This document shows positions 12,016-25,404 of a stretch of DNA of 64,000 nucleotides, in pieces; the stretch's first letter is position 1, and every line of letters starts with the position of its first letter. Source of the stretch: Grammothele lineata (lineage: Eukaryota > Basidiomycota > Agaricomycetes > Polyporales > Polyporaceae); assembly GCA_002150815.3 (NCBI GenBank), contig NDFF03000029.1:310001-374000 (forward strand), given 5' to 3'. The notes beneath the pieces are model-generated. The model saw nothing but the letters and a program-made list of their open reading frames with translations, had not been told where the DNA came from and did not search any database. The translations under genes were made by a program, and so were the position numbers.

Positions 12016-12918
12016 TCAGGCCGAACGCCGGATGGCAGCTATATCGTCCTCGAGGCAAACGTGCGGGAGAACGAAGCTGTATGGGAATTCATACAGCGAC
12101 TTCTGACGCATCTCGAGAAACGCTGAGCCAAGACCGCTATCGATGTAGTACTTGAAGACGTGCTGCCACTTCCGCGATACGAGACATTCAACGTCTCTCC
12201 ACCGAAGAAAGGCCGATCCAAGTTTAATACCTGGTACGTTGCGAATATACTGCCTACATGAAGTAGTGAGCAAAGGTCGCCAATTTAGGCTACGAATCCT
12301 TGACGAGCACATACTGGCGTCCCAAGCGCCCTGACGCGACCATGGCGATTGATCAGAAGGGAGCACAGGACAAAAGAACGGAGAGGAGATGGGAATGATA
12401 ACAGGTGTCCTAGGAATTAGAAGCGTGACATCAGCTTCTAGGTTTGTTGGGCGGAGTGGAGAGAACAAGGCCGGGTCACCTTGATGCTCGTGCTCATCGC
12501 ATATTCCACAGCATACCAGATCTGAGACGCCTGAGCTTAGTGTGTCGACGAGACAGATCAAGTAGTTAGGTATTGACAGTCATTGACAGAGCCGGAGGGC
12601 CAGCGAATCACTCACTCACTATACACCAGCTTTGTACTTGTGCACTCTCCGGGCGTGCATCATAGACGAGAACGATTGATTGGACCTTCTGAATGGTCGG
12701 AACTAGATCGTTGACAAATGTAGATATTAGGATCCATATGTATGGATAATTAGAGAGCACTGACCTACGTTTCCACACGCGTCCGGCTCTGGTCGAAACA
12801 TTCTTCGATAGAACTGCGATGTCAGTGCGAGGTTCAAGGGATCATTCCGCCGTGCAGTCGCATGTTGTACGAGAAGCGTCGAGAAGCAGGACATTTGGTT
12901 GTCGCACACCGAGAACAA
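12016..12918 (-). other. Weak coding traces on the minus strand, possible decayed or unrecognised gene
   Basis: Open pieces on the minus strand (about 12918-12730, 12700-12620, 12561-12016) read like protein fragments, for example SQFYRRMFRPEPDACGN, SIVLVYDARPESAQ and RKWQHVFKYYIDSGLGSAF. I could not join them into one convincing gene and do not recognise a family. It may be a multi-exon gene or a degraded copy. The last piece ends just upstream of the aspartic-peptidase-like gene. Confidence 0.25.
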
Positions 12919-14427
12919 ATTTCAAGAAGGACGAGCCCATACTCTCGGCAACAACGAATTCAGGCACGTATATGGTCCCTGGGAAACAAGTCGTGGATCA
13001 GCAGTCTCCTTAGCAGGCCGCCGGAGAAGGAGAAGCAATTTGGAAGCCAACGGCACAACTATTCCAGGGAGATCGATAGACTATTAATTTAAATGTTCGT
13101 CGGAAGACCACAGTCCCACGAGTACAACGTGTACGCCGAGTCATGCCATCTTCTTTCGGATTGGTGAGTCAGGATACAACAAGGAAGACGCGTGGTGGCG
13201 GAATCAGGAGAACTCACATGAATAGACCCCGAGGACCACATATATGCGAAGCGATTTACAGTTCTAGTAGAAGAGAATCGAGGCCTCGAGACATTTTATA
13301 GGTCTCACGCCTCAGTAGGACGAGTCAGAAAGTTTCAAGCGACGATGTCATGCCATTGAGCGCCGTGTTCAGCATAGAAAGTCGTGATTGAAGGCAAACG
13401 CAGAACACGACGCACCATTTGAGACATCTACAGGGATTGGTGCCATCTGGTAGACCCTTGTCCTCTGGTCTTGTCGCGTATCACGTATTATAGGCTAGCG
13501 ACCGATACGGCGTCACGTAGTACTTCACTCGAGGTTTCATGCCTCTTTACCGAAAGGCCTGTCAGAACCAGCAATAGTTAGACATCGCCATATCACACTA
13601 GACTCGTTTCATACATCTAGTCGTATGCTTCTCGGTCGAGAGTACGTAGCTGGCCCCGGAAACGGGAGGCTGAAGCGTGGCTGATCATGGGCAGTGCTGA
13701 AGCGCCGAAGCGCCAGGGCGCGGAGCACAGGGCAATTTTAAGCGCTCGCTGAACGCCTGAGCCGCGGATAGCGACGTCGGCACTGTCACCTCTCCGCCCA
13801 TGTCCTCTCCCTCAGACACTATCGCCGTCGGTGGATATGGGCTATAGATGATACGGGAATGCTACGCTACGTGGAGGTTCAATGCGAGTTCTCCCAGTGG
13901 CTTATTCGACGCGCCGGTTCTTGCAAGACCGTCCTAGTGGTTGTGTACGGGTTGCCGGGTATGTTATGTGGCCTCGAATATCTCCGATGCTCACGAGCGC
14001 ACGTTCGCTAAGTCACGTCATATCGTGACCTACAGGGAGTATACTCGGGCCCCGGATATGCTAGCCTCGCTATAACGATGAGTGAAAGTGTCCGAGTCGG
14101 AGAGCGCTCCGAGGTCGTTTGCGGTGGGGAGAGTCCCGCAGCATCTTTCAAGTTGCATATGTTGGAAGATCTTCGCACGAAAGTCCGCGATCGCCGCGAC
14201 TTCTTCGAAAGCCGTTCAACGTCCGGACTACGGAACGCATTGTAACATAGGCGGCGTGAGGGCTGTGTGGCAGTTCCATGGCCATCACCATGCCGGTGCT
14301 TCCCTTCATGCGGCGCCGTCCTTCCGCGATTCGACTAGTCTTCCAGCATATATAGGCAACATATCAGGCTTGGATGTGCGTACCTTAGTCCATCCCGCGG
14401 CATTCTGCCATCTTCTCTCAACTCGCC
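12919..14427. other. Intergenic, no gene seen
   Basis: Base composition is mixed and every frame has frequent stops. A plus-strand open frame at 14082-14612 overlaps the start of the mannosidase in another frame and has no coherent sequence. The last 100-150 bases, including a TATATAGG box near 14350, probably form the mannosidase promoter. Confidence 0.4.
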
Positions 14428-17400
14428 ATGGGACCTATCAACATACCACTCTTATCCGCGATCGCAATTTTGTCTCGTGCTGTTGCCGCAGACGTCCTCA
14501 GCCTGTCAGCCCTCGACTGGTCGCTCTCAAACGCCAACGGTTCCATCGTGATTCCAGCTCACGTCCCTTCTCAAGCTCACCTGGACCTCTTCGACGCTGG
14601 TATCATAACTGAACCTCTGCTCGGCATCAACGGTATGTTGTTTCTTCCGCAGCGCACTGCTTTCTGATTCTGAGTTAATCCTGTACCAGACTTCACTCAA
14701 AGATGGATTGTCAATGATAACTGGACCTACACCGCCGACCTCAGCCCTCTGACGCAAAATCTCACCAACGGCTCCACAGCGCTTCTGGTGTTCTTTGGTC
14801 TGGACACAATAGCAAACATAGTAAGCCTGCGCACATCTTTGCGGCTACATCTTGTCTGACGATGTTATAAGACTGTAGCTGGTCATGATGTGGCATGGGT
14901 CAACAACCAATTTCAGCAATACGTCTATGATGTAACCGAGCTCGTTGCGTCTCCTCTCAACGGTGATACGAATGTCACTGTGGCATTCGAGTCTGCATGG
15001 CTTTACGGACTGAACGTAACCTCAAACCCCGATGTCGAGTTCACCAAGACTATCGATGTACGTTGTCTTCTCCTCACACGAGGAGTCCGGATGTCACTCA
15101 TGAGTTGCCGGCATTCCTAGTTCGAATATCCAGGTGTTCGCCAGGTCATCCGCAAGACACAGTCTGACTTTGGTTGGGATTGGGGTCCAGCTTTCGTGCC
15201 TAGTGGCATCTTCAAGCCCTCGTATCTGGTGACCCTCGATGCCAACATCGACAGCAACACTGGTCCCATGTCTCACCCTCTCCTCGCCTCCACCGGAGCC
15301 GTATTCTTTGAGGAAACCTCGCTCGAGATCTCCAAGGTTGGACAGAAGACCACCCTTCTTGCTGACCAATCGGCCGACTGGCTCGTCAACGTTACGCTTG
15401 CCGTTCGCTCTGTCGTCGCCTCTGACAGCCCGACAATCACCATCGAGATCCCAGAGCTCAGCATTTCTTCTGGCGCCCTATCCGTGGATTCTATCAATGC
15501 CAGCACCAGCACACCCACGACGGTCCGTGCGAGCTTCATCGTTCCCGATGGGATTCCCGAACGCTGGTTCCCGCACACCCTCGGCAATCCGCGTCTCTAC
15601 AACTTCACGGTCACCCTCTCGCTCGACAACAACACGAGTGCGAGCTTCGTAGCGCGGAGCGGTTTCCGTACGATCGAGCTCATTCAGACACCGTACTCGG
15701 ACGAGGAGGTCGCCACAAGGGGAATCACGCCCGGGGACCAGTGGCACTTCGAGGTCAATGGGAAGACGTTCTACACCCTCGGCACGAGTGTCATCCCCTT
15801 CGACCCGTTCTATGCGCGCATGACGAGCGAGCAGGTTCGATGGGTCCTCGAGAGCGCGGTCTTGTCAGGGCAGAATATGGTGCGCGCATACACTGTTTGG
15901 TACTCTTCATGCGGGGTTGCTAATCGCCCTATTCGTATGGCAGCTTCGAGTCTGGGGAGGGGGGATCTATCAGCCTTCGGACGAACTGACGGGCGGATAC
16001 GACTTCTACTCGGTCTGCGACGAGCTCGGGATCCTCGCGTGGTCCGAGCTCATCTTCTCGGACAGTGGCTATCCTAACGACTTCATCCTAAAGGGAGTAG
16101 TGCCCGAGGTTCAGCAGAATGTCCGACGAATCAACAAGCACCCGAGCAACGCGCAATGGGCGGCCAGCAACGAGATAGAAGCTCTTGTCTTGATTAACGA
16201 GTTCTTGGACCCCGCTACAGGTCCGCATTACTTGGCCGACGTGAGTGATATCCTGCCGTTCCTGTCTTCGCTGGTGCTCACTGGCGTCGCCCAGTTCAAT
16301 TATTTCTTCGGCGAGGTCTTGCACGATGTCGTTCTGCAGGAACAATCATCGGTGAGCCGATGCCTGTTGTTGTCGGTTTTGTTGGAGTCTCACGATGAAC
16401 AGGTTGCGTACACGGACTGCTCCACAACTATGGGCGTCCTGAGCCTTGACCCATACGAACTTCGGTATCTGAACGTCACTCCGGGATATATCTATGGCAA
16501 CACTGGTGCTTGTTAACGTTTCAGTTCTTGGGGATAACATGTTCACAAACACTTTTTAGAGCGCTACAATTACACCGCCTCCTTCGCGTTCAACTACAGT
16601 ACCTACCCATCCGCACGGTTTGTAAACGAGTTTGGGTACGTACAAGTCGGACCCCTACCGTGATATTGCACCTTACTCAACTTGGCCGTTCCTAGATTCA
16701 TATCCATGCCCTCCTTCTACAGCTGGGAAGAGGTCCTCGAAAACCCCGACGACTTTGCGTTCAATTCCACCGTCGTCGCCTCCCGCGATCATCACTCGCC
16801 CGCCGGGGGTCTCACCTTCCCGAACCCTAACGCCGTCGAAGGCCAAGGAGAAATGACCGCCGCAGTCGAGATGTGGCTCCCCACCCCGGGCACAACAGAC
16901 GCGAACCAGACGTTCGCCCAGTGGTGCTGGAGCACTCAAGTCTTCCAGGCGATGAACATGGCCGCCGAGATTGCCTGGTACCGGCGCGGCGCGGGCATGG
17001 GCGAGAACAACCTCGGCGCGGTCGTCTGGCAACTGAACGACATCTGGCAGGGCGTGTCGTGGTCCGCGATCGAGCACTCGGGGCGGTGGAAGGTCCTCCA
17101 GTACGGGATGGCGAGCGCGTTCGCGCCCGTGGCGGTGTACCCGTTCTGGTACGCGAATAACGCGACGCTCGAGGTGATGGTGCTCTCGGACCGCTGGGAG
17201 CCCGTACAGGGCGCGGCGCAGATGACGTGGTACGATTGGAGCGGGAAGGTGCTCAATTCGTCTGTGGTGCCGTTCGAGGTCCCTGCCATTAATGGGACGG
17301 TGGTCTTCAATGCGACGGGTCTGGACGCTGTTCTTCCCTCTGGAGCGAACGCGTCGGATGTCTTCATGCTGGTGAACGTCACTGCGCAGGTCGACAATGC

Positions 17401-17866
17401 TACTGTCGTGACGCAGGAGCAATACGTGAGTGGTCGAGGCAGCATCTTTTAATTCCCGTATCATCGTTGCTCATCTTATCGTTTCGGCAGTTCACCCCCG
17501 TCTCGCTCGCGCAAGCGAACCTCGTGGATCCCGCGATCAGCCTGACGTCTGGCGACAATCTCACATTCACGCTCTCCGCGAAGGGCGGCGTCGCCGCTTA
17601 TGCCTGGCTGGACCACCCTGCCGGGACGGTTGGGTACTTCCAAGACACTACTACTGGCAAGGTCTCCAATGGGTTCTTCCTCATCCCGGGAATCGATCGT
17701 ACCGGTGAGCAGTCTTGTAGCGCCTGATGCATTTGGTGCAGACGTACTCACTCTACACGACCCCCTCGTAGTGCAATTCGTCATGAACCCGGCGCTGTCC
17801 AAGGTCGCGGACCCAGATCCGGCTACCTTCGTCGTCCGGTCGCTCTGGAACAACACGCACCTCTGA
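14428..17866 (+). CDS. Secreted beta-mannosidase, glycoside hydrolase family 2
   Basis: Removes terminal beta-D-mannose from mannan-derived oligosaccharides. Exons: 14428-14632, 14690-14820, 14872-15057, 15121-15879, 15944-16240, 16295-16351, 16403-16505, 16560-16635, 16696-17425, 17491-17704 and 17772-17866; total 950 residues, normal for a fungal family 2A enzyme. The N terminus is a signal peptide (IPLLSAIAILSRAVAA). The jelly-roll domain carries QRWIVNDNW, the family phrase DFGWDWGPAF lies in exon 4, and MLRVWGGGIYQ spans exons 4-5. The acid/base Glu is in QWAASNEIEAL and the nucleophile Glu in FVNEFGFISMPSFYSW. Many Asn-x-Ser/Thr sites fit secretion and glycosylation. The frame holds across all ten introns, so the gene looks intact. 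Confidence 0.93.
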
Positions 17867-18515
17867 ACGGTGCAGGCTGTGTTTCCCAAAGGTCTTCCAC
17901 GTTACGCGGACACGTTCGCGTCCCGTTATCACCTCGCGCATGGACGCTTTACTATACATTCTTTCTCTACTTACAATCTCGCTGTTAGTAGCCCTGCTCT
18001 CGCATGCCGCTCTTTCCCACCGCGTCTCGTGGCGCATGTCCCTCGCTCTCCATACCAAACACCTTAATCTATTACTCCAAGCCTGAGAGAAGCTGACTAT
18101 ACACTCATTTCTTTCTCGTATGCGCTACCATGGTCTGCCGATTCTCCTGCTAGCTTTGTGGCTAACTTACATCTAGTCTAATATCAGTTTCTCCCTTCGA
18201 GATTTACTAGCCCGCGAATGGCATAGTTAAATCCTTCATAGTGAACCTCCGGTAGTTCGGTGCCAGGCATGACTAGTGTGAACGGTGATAGCGAGAGAGA
18301 GGTCAGAACAAAGAACTAAGTGGAGATAATGGTGAGGTCGGAGCTAAATTCAACCAGTTGTTCTTTTCTGCCGCCCCGACTTGGCGTCTCAACATGTGGT
18401 TTAGAGTCGGCGCTAAGAGAGACAGGGGCCCCAAGCCTCGACACTAGCGGCAGCCTTGAAAGGAGCACCTTCCTCTCCAACCCTCCATCACAGTCAAGCT
18501 CTCTCTACTAGCACC
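17867..18515. other. Intergenic, no gene seen
   Basis: Mannosidase 3' region and promoter of the following small gene. It is AT-richer than the flanking coding sequence. I see no repeat or open frame worth reporting. Confidence 0.45.
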
Positions 18516-19032
18516 ATGGCCGCCGACATCTCTTTGCCTCATGACCAAGGGCAGCCTAAGTCTACCATGTAAGTTGTCGCCTATTTATCTCTTCCCTGGT
18601 ATCATCTAAGGTTTTATTAGCACCTTGAGCAAGTCAACTCCGCTTCCTCCCGTCCCCCCTCACCTCCAGAAGACCGAATCCGTCTTCGGGTATCTCGTCA
18701 CCGACAGGCACCGCGACTTCTTCGACGCCAACCAGCTCGAAAAGTCGTTTCACACCGTGGACGGGGCCATCGTGGCGGCCGCTTCCGCCGCTGACGTGTC
18801 CGGGAGCTACCGCCAGCTTTACTGGATGGCCGACCCTAGTGAACTGATGCATAAAGACCTCCTGGATATCTCGTATCACCTGATTCTGGCACGATATGTG
18901 TACAATGCCGAGAAGGACGAGTGGTTCATCTGGGATGTGCGGCCGGGAGGGGGAGATCTGGAGCGGTGGAAGGCGTTACTGAATCTGGAGGGCGAACCGC
19001 AATGGATGCGCGGCGGGCTTGTACCTGGATGA
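18516..19032 (+). CDS. Small conserved protein of unknown function, copy 1 of an inverted pair
   Basis: Two exons (18516-18568 and 18621-19032) with a 52-nt intron encode 154 residues. I do not recognise the family. The sequence is soluble in character, with a Pro-rich start (STPLPPVPPHLQ), VFGYLVTDRHRDFFDAN in the first half, LYWMADPSELMH in the middle and a Trp-rich, Gly-rich end (WDVRPGGGDLERWKALL, then PQWMRGGLVPG). There is no signal peptide or membrane segment. A near copy lies on the minus strand at 27356-27881. Exon 1 is 53 nt in both, and the introns themselves align, so the copies are recent. The reading frame is intact and looks functional. Confidence 0.8.
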
Positions 19033-19712
19033 TTCAGACGCAGTGGTGGGTGCGGCTATAAGCGTTAGCGAATGCAGCTGAGACGGCAGTCGAAGATGTC
19101 ATGAGCGTCCCCACTGTCCCGCGACGTTGATCTCGCGGAGCGTTTTCTTGGTCTCGCTGTTAAAAATCGTAACAAACTTCTTGATCATGAATGGATGCAA
19201 AGTATTTACAGCCGCGGGAGCCTGAAGAAAAACAGGTGGGAGACTGAAGGCGAGCGTCCGGTCCGTGCCGCCGGGAGTGCGGGACGGGGTGGCTGGAATT
19301 CCCACTCGAGTGCAGGACCTGTCCACGACGGACGCTGACCGACGTCGGATGGCAGATGCGGCGGCCAGTCACGGCCACCCTGTTCTCCAATTCTCCCATA
19401 GTCTCTGTTTGCCTTTTTCCTTCGGGCAATGTCTCGTCCTTGACCGCTCTTGCGACGCCTCCATCTCATCCTCAGCCTGAGGCCTCGGGTCTCCGACAGT
19501 CTGCCTAAGCAACAGTGGATACGCTCGGCATCCCTTGGACCCGTCGTGCACTCGGCACTCCCTATTGCAGCTGCCCTTCCCGTATCCACCCTGTTTGCTG
19601 CGGCCTCACGCCTAGGAACCGTTCTTATTGCGGCGCGCAGCCCGGGTGCAACTCACGCGACTCCCCGCTCAACCGCATCCCCTTCGTCTCCGGAGTAGTG
19701 TGAGTGGGTACG
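19033..19712. other. Intergenic, no gene seen
   Basis: Short overlapping frames on both strands have no recognisable sequence. This region holds the 3' end of the small gene and the promoter and leader of the ABC-A transporter. Confidence 0.4.
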
Positions 19713-22700
19713 ATGGCGGGACTCTTTTTCAGGCAGTTTTGGGCGTTGTTTTGGAAGAATTGGATTGTGATGTCCAAGCATCCATGGGTACGTCGTATAT
19801 TCGTTTCTCAGCAGTCAGTCGTTGACTTTGAACATGTTTCCCGGGCATGTGTCTCTACGTCGTTGCTAGCTGAACATACTACGATGCTTCCTCATGCCCG
19901 TCGCGTACGGCATCTTTCTCGCCGTCGCCCAAATCTTCCTCAACAAACCCAACAACGTATGTCTCAACTGGTCCGTAATTCCGCGGAAGGACGTGTCCTC
20001 ACCGAGATGTTAGTTTGGCCTCGGAACCATGGTGCCCATCAAGAGTCTTGCGTCGACGTACGACGGGAAGCTCGCCCTCGTATGGGCGGATGGTACGAAT
20101 GGCACAGGCTCGAACCCCTCCGCACAAGATATTATCTCCCATGTTACTCGTGGCTTCTCCGCAAAGCAACTTAGTGGAGTGCGGCAGCTCGACCATCCCG
20201 ATGACATCCCGTCCGCGTGCCCCCCGAACTTCAACTTGTTCTCAGAGTGCTTCGCGGCTGTTGCATTCAACTCGTTGCCGGGTTCGGATGGCTCTCTTCC
20301 TCTCAACTACACGATCCGGGCGGACGCGGGTCTGTTCCATATCGACGTTACGAAGCATACGAGTGACTACGAGGAGAGGCTCCTACCTTTGCAGTGGGCT
20401 GTCGACAGCGTTAGTCCCATTCTCAGACCCTTGTAACAGCCAATCCTTATGCACCTTGACCAGGCTATCATAGAGCTAAGGACGGGTACTGCGCCGCAAA
20501 CTCCTTTAGAGTGGCCGTTTACCCAGGAAACCAATGACGAGCAGTTTACAGACATCCGTCTTAGTAGGTCCTTGTATGCTCGGCCTGTCAGTTCGGACGT
20601 TGACCGATATCGCGCAGGCTATATACGAGGTCTCAGGACGCTTTTGGTTCTTGCATTGTAGGCCGGTTCTTCTTTTCTGATAGCAATCCCTGCTCAATGT
20701 TTGATAGATTCATATGCTACGTTGGCATTTCCTACCAACTTCCGGGCTCCTTTAGCGGCGAGCGGGCGAATCTACTGACAGCCCATCTCAAGGTGATGGG
20801 TCTTCTTGACTCTGCGCGCATAATGTACGTTACATTGTTACCCAGAGAATGGTCTCGCTCTAACAGCCCCTCTCTCAGCTCATGGCATGTCAGCATCTCG
20901 CTCGCATACCTTCCCGCCTGGATCATCGTCGCCATCGTTTGGCACTTCCGCATCTTCACCGCGACCAACGTTGGCCTGATCATCGTCGTCCACCTCCTGC
21001 TCGGCCTCACCCTCGCCTCCTGGTCCTTCTTCGTCGCAACTCCGTTCGGGAAGAGCCCACAGTTGGCGGCAGTCGCGTCGACGTTCCTCGCGATCGTCTT
21101 TGCGATCCTCGCGCTGGTCTTCGCGCGTGCGAGCACCGGTGCAGCGTTTGTGTTCACGCTCTTGTTCCCACCGGGATTCTACATCTTCGCGATTCGCATC
21201 ATTTGTGGATTCGAGGTACACCAGATCGCAACGGACGTCCTGAAACCCGATCCCGATAACCAGCTACGCCTCCTGCCCCTGATCATCGCTGCCATCGTAA
21301 GCACGCACGCCATTTCGTTTGCTCGCTTACATACTCACGCATATATACAGATCAACATCTTCCTCTGGCCATGGCTCGCAACTCTATGGGAAAGCCGGCT
21401 ATACGACGCGCGCAACCCCTCCACACGCTCGCGCTGGTGGTCCTGTTTCCGGCGACGCAAAACCCCCGCAGGTGCCGAAAACGGCGCCCCGCCCATCGCC
21501 CCCGGCATAGCGATCTCGATCCGCAACCTCGGCAAGGACTTCGCGCCCTCGTTCCTCAAGGGCGACAAAGCGACCGTGACGGCCGTGTCCGACCTGAGCC
21601 TCGAGATCCCCAAGCTCGGGATCTACGTCCTCCTCGGCTCGAACGGCGCGGGCAAGTCCACGACGATGTCCGTCCTCGCGGGCCTGCTCGGGCGCACGCG
21701 CGGCGCGGTCCTCTTCGAGGGCGGCGTCGAGAGGCCCCCGAGGGGCACCGTGGGGATCGTGCCGCAGAGGAACGTGCTGTTCCCGGAGCTGACTTGTAAG
21801 CAGACGTTGAGGGTGTGGAAGGCGGTGAAGCGCGCGGGGGAGGAGGGCGGGGAGGAGGATGTGGAGCAGCTGTTGAGGGATTGTGATTTGGGGGAGAAGA
21901 TAGATTATAATGCGAATGCGCTGAGTGGGGGGCAGAAGAGGAAGCTGCAGCTGGCGATTGGGCTGATTGGGGGGTCGAAGAGTGAGTGGTGGTTTTCTGT
22001 TTTCTGTTAGTTCTGTGCTGACCCGACGTCGCAGTCGTGCTCGTGGACGAGGTATTGTGCTTCTTGGTCACATTCGTGTGCGTTTGCTGACCTAGCCTTA
22101 TAGTGCACGTCTGGTGTCGACCCTTTGTCCCGCCGCGCACTCTGGCGCACGCTCAGCTCGGTTCGCAATGAGCGCACAATTGTTTTTACGACCCATGTAA
22201 GCTTCTCCGTGCGCATACATCCATGATTGTATGCTAAGGCACCTCTAGTTCCTCGACGAGGCCGATCTCCTCGCGGACACTATTGCCGTCCTGGCTGCCC
22301 CAGGAAAGCTCGTCGCACACGGCACTCCAGTCGCGCTGAAGTCCAGCCTCGGAGAGGGATATACGGTCAACGTGACATTCACCCAAGATGACGGGGAGAA
22401 GTCGTCTGTTGGCCACCAGAACGAGCTGTTAGGGAAGATCAGGGCTCTCGCGCCTCAAACCTATGTCACTTCTTCCGCACCAGGAGAGGCCTCTTACCAC
22501 CTGAAGCTGAAGGACCCTTCGGAGGTGCAGACCGTTTTGGAGCTCGTGGAAGCGAACCGCGAGATTTATCGCGTCGCGTCGTATGCTGTCTCCGGCACGT
22601 CGATCGAGGACATCTTCCTCGGCCTGATGCACGACGACACCCCACGCTCCGAGGAAAAGAAGGAAGACGACGGACGGTCATCCGCAACGCCTTCGCTCGC

Positions 22701-25404
22701 GCACACGCCCGCCACGCCGCGAGTGCTGCAGCTCACGAACGGGCGGCGCCGCTCGCCGCTCAGCCAAGCGCTCACGATCTTCCACAAGCGCGTGCTCATC
22801 GCGCGGCGGAGCTGGCTCACGCCCTGCCTCACGGTCCTCGTCGCCGTCGCGGGCTCGTGCATCCCCATCTTTTTCATCTCATCCCAGCAGAGCGTGACGT
22901 GTGTGACGAGGTTCGAGACCGTGCCACAGGTGCCGCTCTACCTGCCATTGTCGCCGCTGGGCCTCGTCACGGAGCTGGCGGAGAACGGGCGGATCCTCGA
23001 GTCGCCACCTGGGCTCATCTCGTCGTTGAGCAACACTACGCTTATCCTGCGCGATTCGATCGCGGACAACGCTACGTTCATCAGCACGGTCGATAGCACG
23101 TTCATGAACCAGTCCTTCGGCGGCGTCTCAATCGACTCACAAACCGGCGCTGCGCTCCTCGCTTGGGAGGCGACCCCGCCCGGGTTCACCGGGCTCGTCA
23201 TGCTCAACCTCGTCTCGAACCTGCTTTACAGCACCGCGCTCAACGCCTCCAACTCCGCCGCAGCAAACGCCGCAGGGGGCGTCATCGACGCGAACTACCA
23301 GAACCTGCCCGCGCTCGCGGCGGGCACGCTCGTCGACCTGAAGTGGGTCGCGTTCTTCGGCGCGGCCATGTCCGTCTTCCCCGCCTTCTTCTCGCTCTAC
23401 GTCGCCAAGGAGCGGCGCGCGGCCGTGCAGGCGATGCAGCTCTCGAACGGGCTCGCGGACCCGGTGGGGATGTGGCTCGGGCACCTGCTGTTCGACTCGA
23501 TCTTTGCGGTTCTAGCTGCGACGCTGATTGTTGTTATCTTTGCGGCGGGGTCGCATGCGTTCAATGGGCTTGGGTTTTTCGTGAGTGGTTTCCTTTTTCT
23601 CATGCAAGTCAAGGAAGCTGACTAGGGAATCGGTACAAGTGGGTGGTATTGGTGCTGTACGGCATCGTGGGCGCGCTGTTCTCCTACTGCGTCTCCCTTG
23701 CGGTCACGTCGCCACTGGCGGCATTCGCGCTCTCGGCAGGGTACCAGGTCGTCATGTTCGTGGTACGTCTTGACATCCAGCGATCGTGTTATCTACGTCC
23801 GCTGCGTACTAACGAGCTGTGCCAGCTGTACGTCGCAGCGTATCTGCTCACGCTTACATATGCGAAGACGTCGGACGCTGGTCGCGATCTCACTCTCATC
23901 CGTACGTTCCCGTGCATCCTGGGAACGCCGCATACACTAACGGCGGCACAGATTACACCATGTCGCTTCTATCACCCGTGACTAGTGCGCTCAGAGCCGC
24001 CTTTGTATCTGTGAACCTGTTCTCTCTGCTCTGCGATGGCACCCAGGTAGTCAACGCATCCTCACTGGGCGACATCTCGCGCTACGGCGGGCCCATCGCA
24101 TATCTCTTCATCTACGGTTTCTTCCTATTCGGCGTCCTCGTCTGGGTCGATTCCGGCTCCGTCATCGTGCGCAAGTTCTCGCAGTTCCGCAAAGACAGCG
24201 CCCTCCTCGGCGCGCCAGAGAAATCAACCCGCGCGACCAAGCAAGACGTCGACGACGAAGCGGCGCACGTGTCCGCCTCCGCGGACGCGCTGCGCGTCAT
24301 GGACGTCTCCAAGGCGTTCGGCTCCGCGCAGAACCGCGTCGTGGACGGCGTCAGCTTCGGCGTCGCGCGCGACACGATCTTCGCGCTCCTCGGGCCGAAC
24401 GGCGCGGGGAAGACGACGACGTTCAACGTCGTGCGGGGCGACGCGGTGCCCGACGCGGGCGACGTGCTCATCAACGGCGTTTCTGTGGTGCGCCATCCCC
24501 GCGCGGCAAGGTTGTCGCTGGGGGTGTGCCCGCAGTTCACGGCGATCGACTCGCAGCTGACGGTGCGAGAGCACTTGAGGGTGTATGGGAGGCTCAAGGG
24601 GCTGTATCGGGGGGAGGAGTTGGAGAGGGACGTGGAGGGCTTGATGCGCGCGACTGCGCTGCATCCGTACGCCGACCGGCTGGCGAGCAAGCTCTCGGGC
24701 GGGAACCAGCGGAAGCTGTCGCTCGCCATCGCGCTCATCGGTACGTGTTAGCCCGATGGTACATAGATTCTCAGAGCTTCGCGTATTGACGACGTCCCCA
24801 GGAAACCCGTCTGTGATACTCATCGACGAGTTCTCCACCGGAATCGACGCGAAGATGAAGCGAGACATGTGGGGCACACTCCGGAACGTCGCCGTGGGCA
24901 AGGCGATTGTCATCACGACCCGTGAGTGTCCTCTCTTCCCCACCACTCCCGTCCTCATCAGTGTCGCTGACATCACGGCCGCTTGCTTACACAGACTCGA
25001 TGGAGGAGGCGTCCGCGCTCGCGAACAAGGTCGGCATCCTCGCACGGCGGATGCTCGCTGTGGGCACGACGCGCGAGCTCATCGAGCGCTACGCGACGTA
25101 CGAGGTGCACTTCTCGTGCCGCACCCGCGAGGACGTCGTCCGCGCCCAGGCGCTCATGGCGCGCATCCCCGGGGCGCGCATGGCGGACGACGTCGCGACG
25201 CGCTTTGAGGTGCCGCTCGACAGCGGCGGGGAGGGCGGGATGACGCTCGCGCAGCTGTTCGCGGTGCTGGCGGAGGGCGAGTTCGAGGAGTACACGGTCG
25301 AGCGCGCGACGCTGGAGAGCGTGTTCTTGAAGGTGATTAGGGAGAACAACGTTGCGGAGGAGGATACGCGGCAGAAGAGGAGGCGGTGGTTGAGGATATG
25401 TTAG
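19713..25404 (+). CDS. ABC transporter, subfamily A (ABCA1-like full transporter)
   Basis: Full-length ABC-A protein, TMD1-NBD1-TMD2-NBD2, about 1600 residues with many short introns. Such proteins move or flip lipids in membranes. It starts MAGLFFRQFWALFWKNWIV, the cytosolic lead and first membrane helix typical of ABCA. A large first extracellular loop is encoded near 20030-20560, and helices lie at 20880-21360. NBD1 has Walker A GSNGAGKST (21636), the signature LSGGQKRKL (21921) and Walker B VLVDE split by introns near 22040-22105, followed by CTSGVDPLSRRALW. TMD2 begins near 22780, with a long loop at 22900-23260 and helices to 24170. NBD2 has Walker A GPNGAGKTT (24391), the signature LSGGNQRKL (24694), Walker B VILIDE (24813), then FSTGIDAKMKRDMW and the H-loop near 24915-25000. 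In both NBDs the usual Pro after the Walker B Glu is replaced (Cys, Phe). The gene is enclosed by the inverted pair of small genes. Confidence 0.9.

Noticed and set aside
14082..14612. 176-codon frame upstream of the mannosidase
   Set aside because: It overlaps the mannosidase signal peptide in another frame and has no coherent sequence.
16673..17464. 263-codon minus-strand frame opposite the mannosidase
   Set aside because: It lies opposite the exon with the family's conserved sequence and has no recognisable protein of its own.
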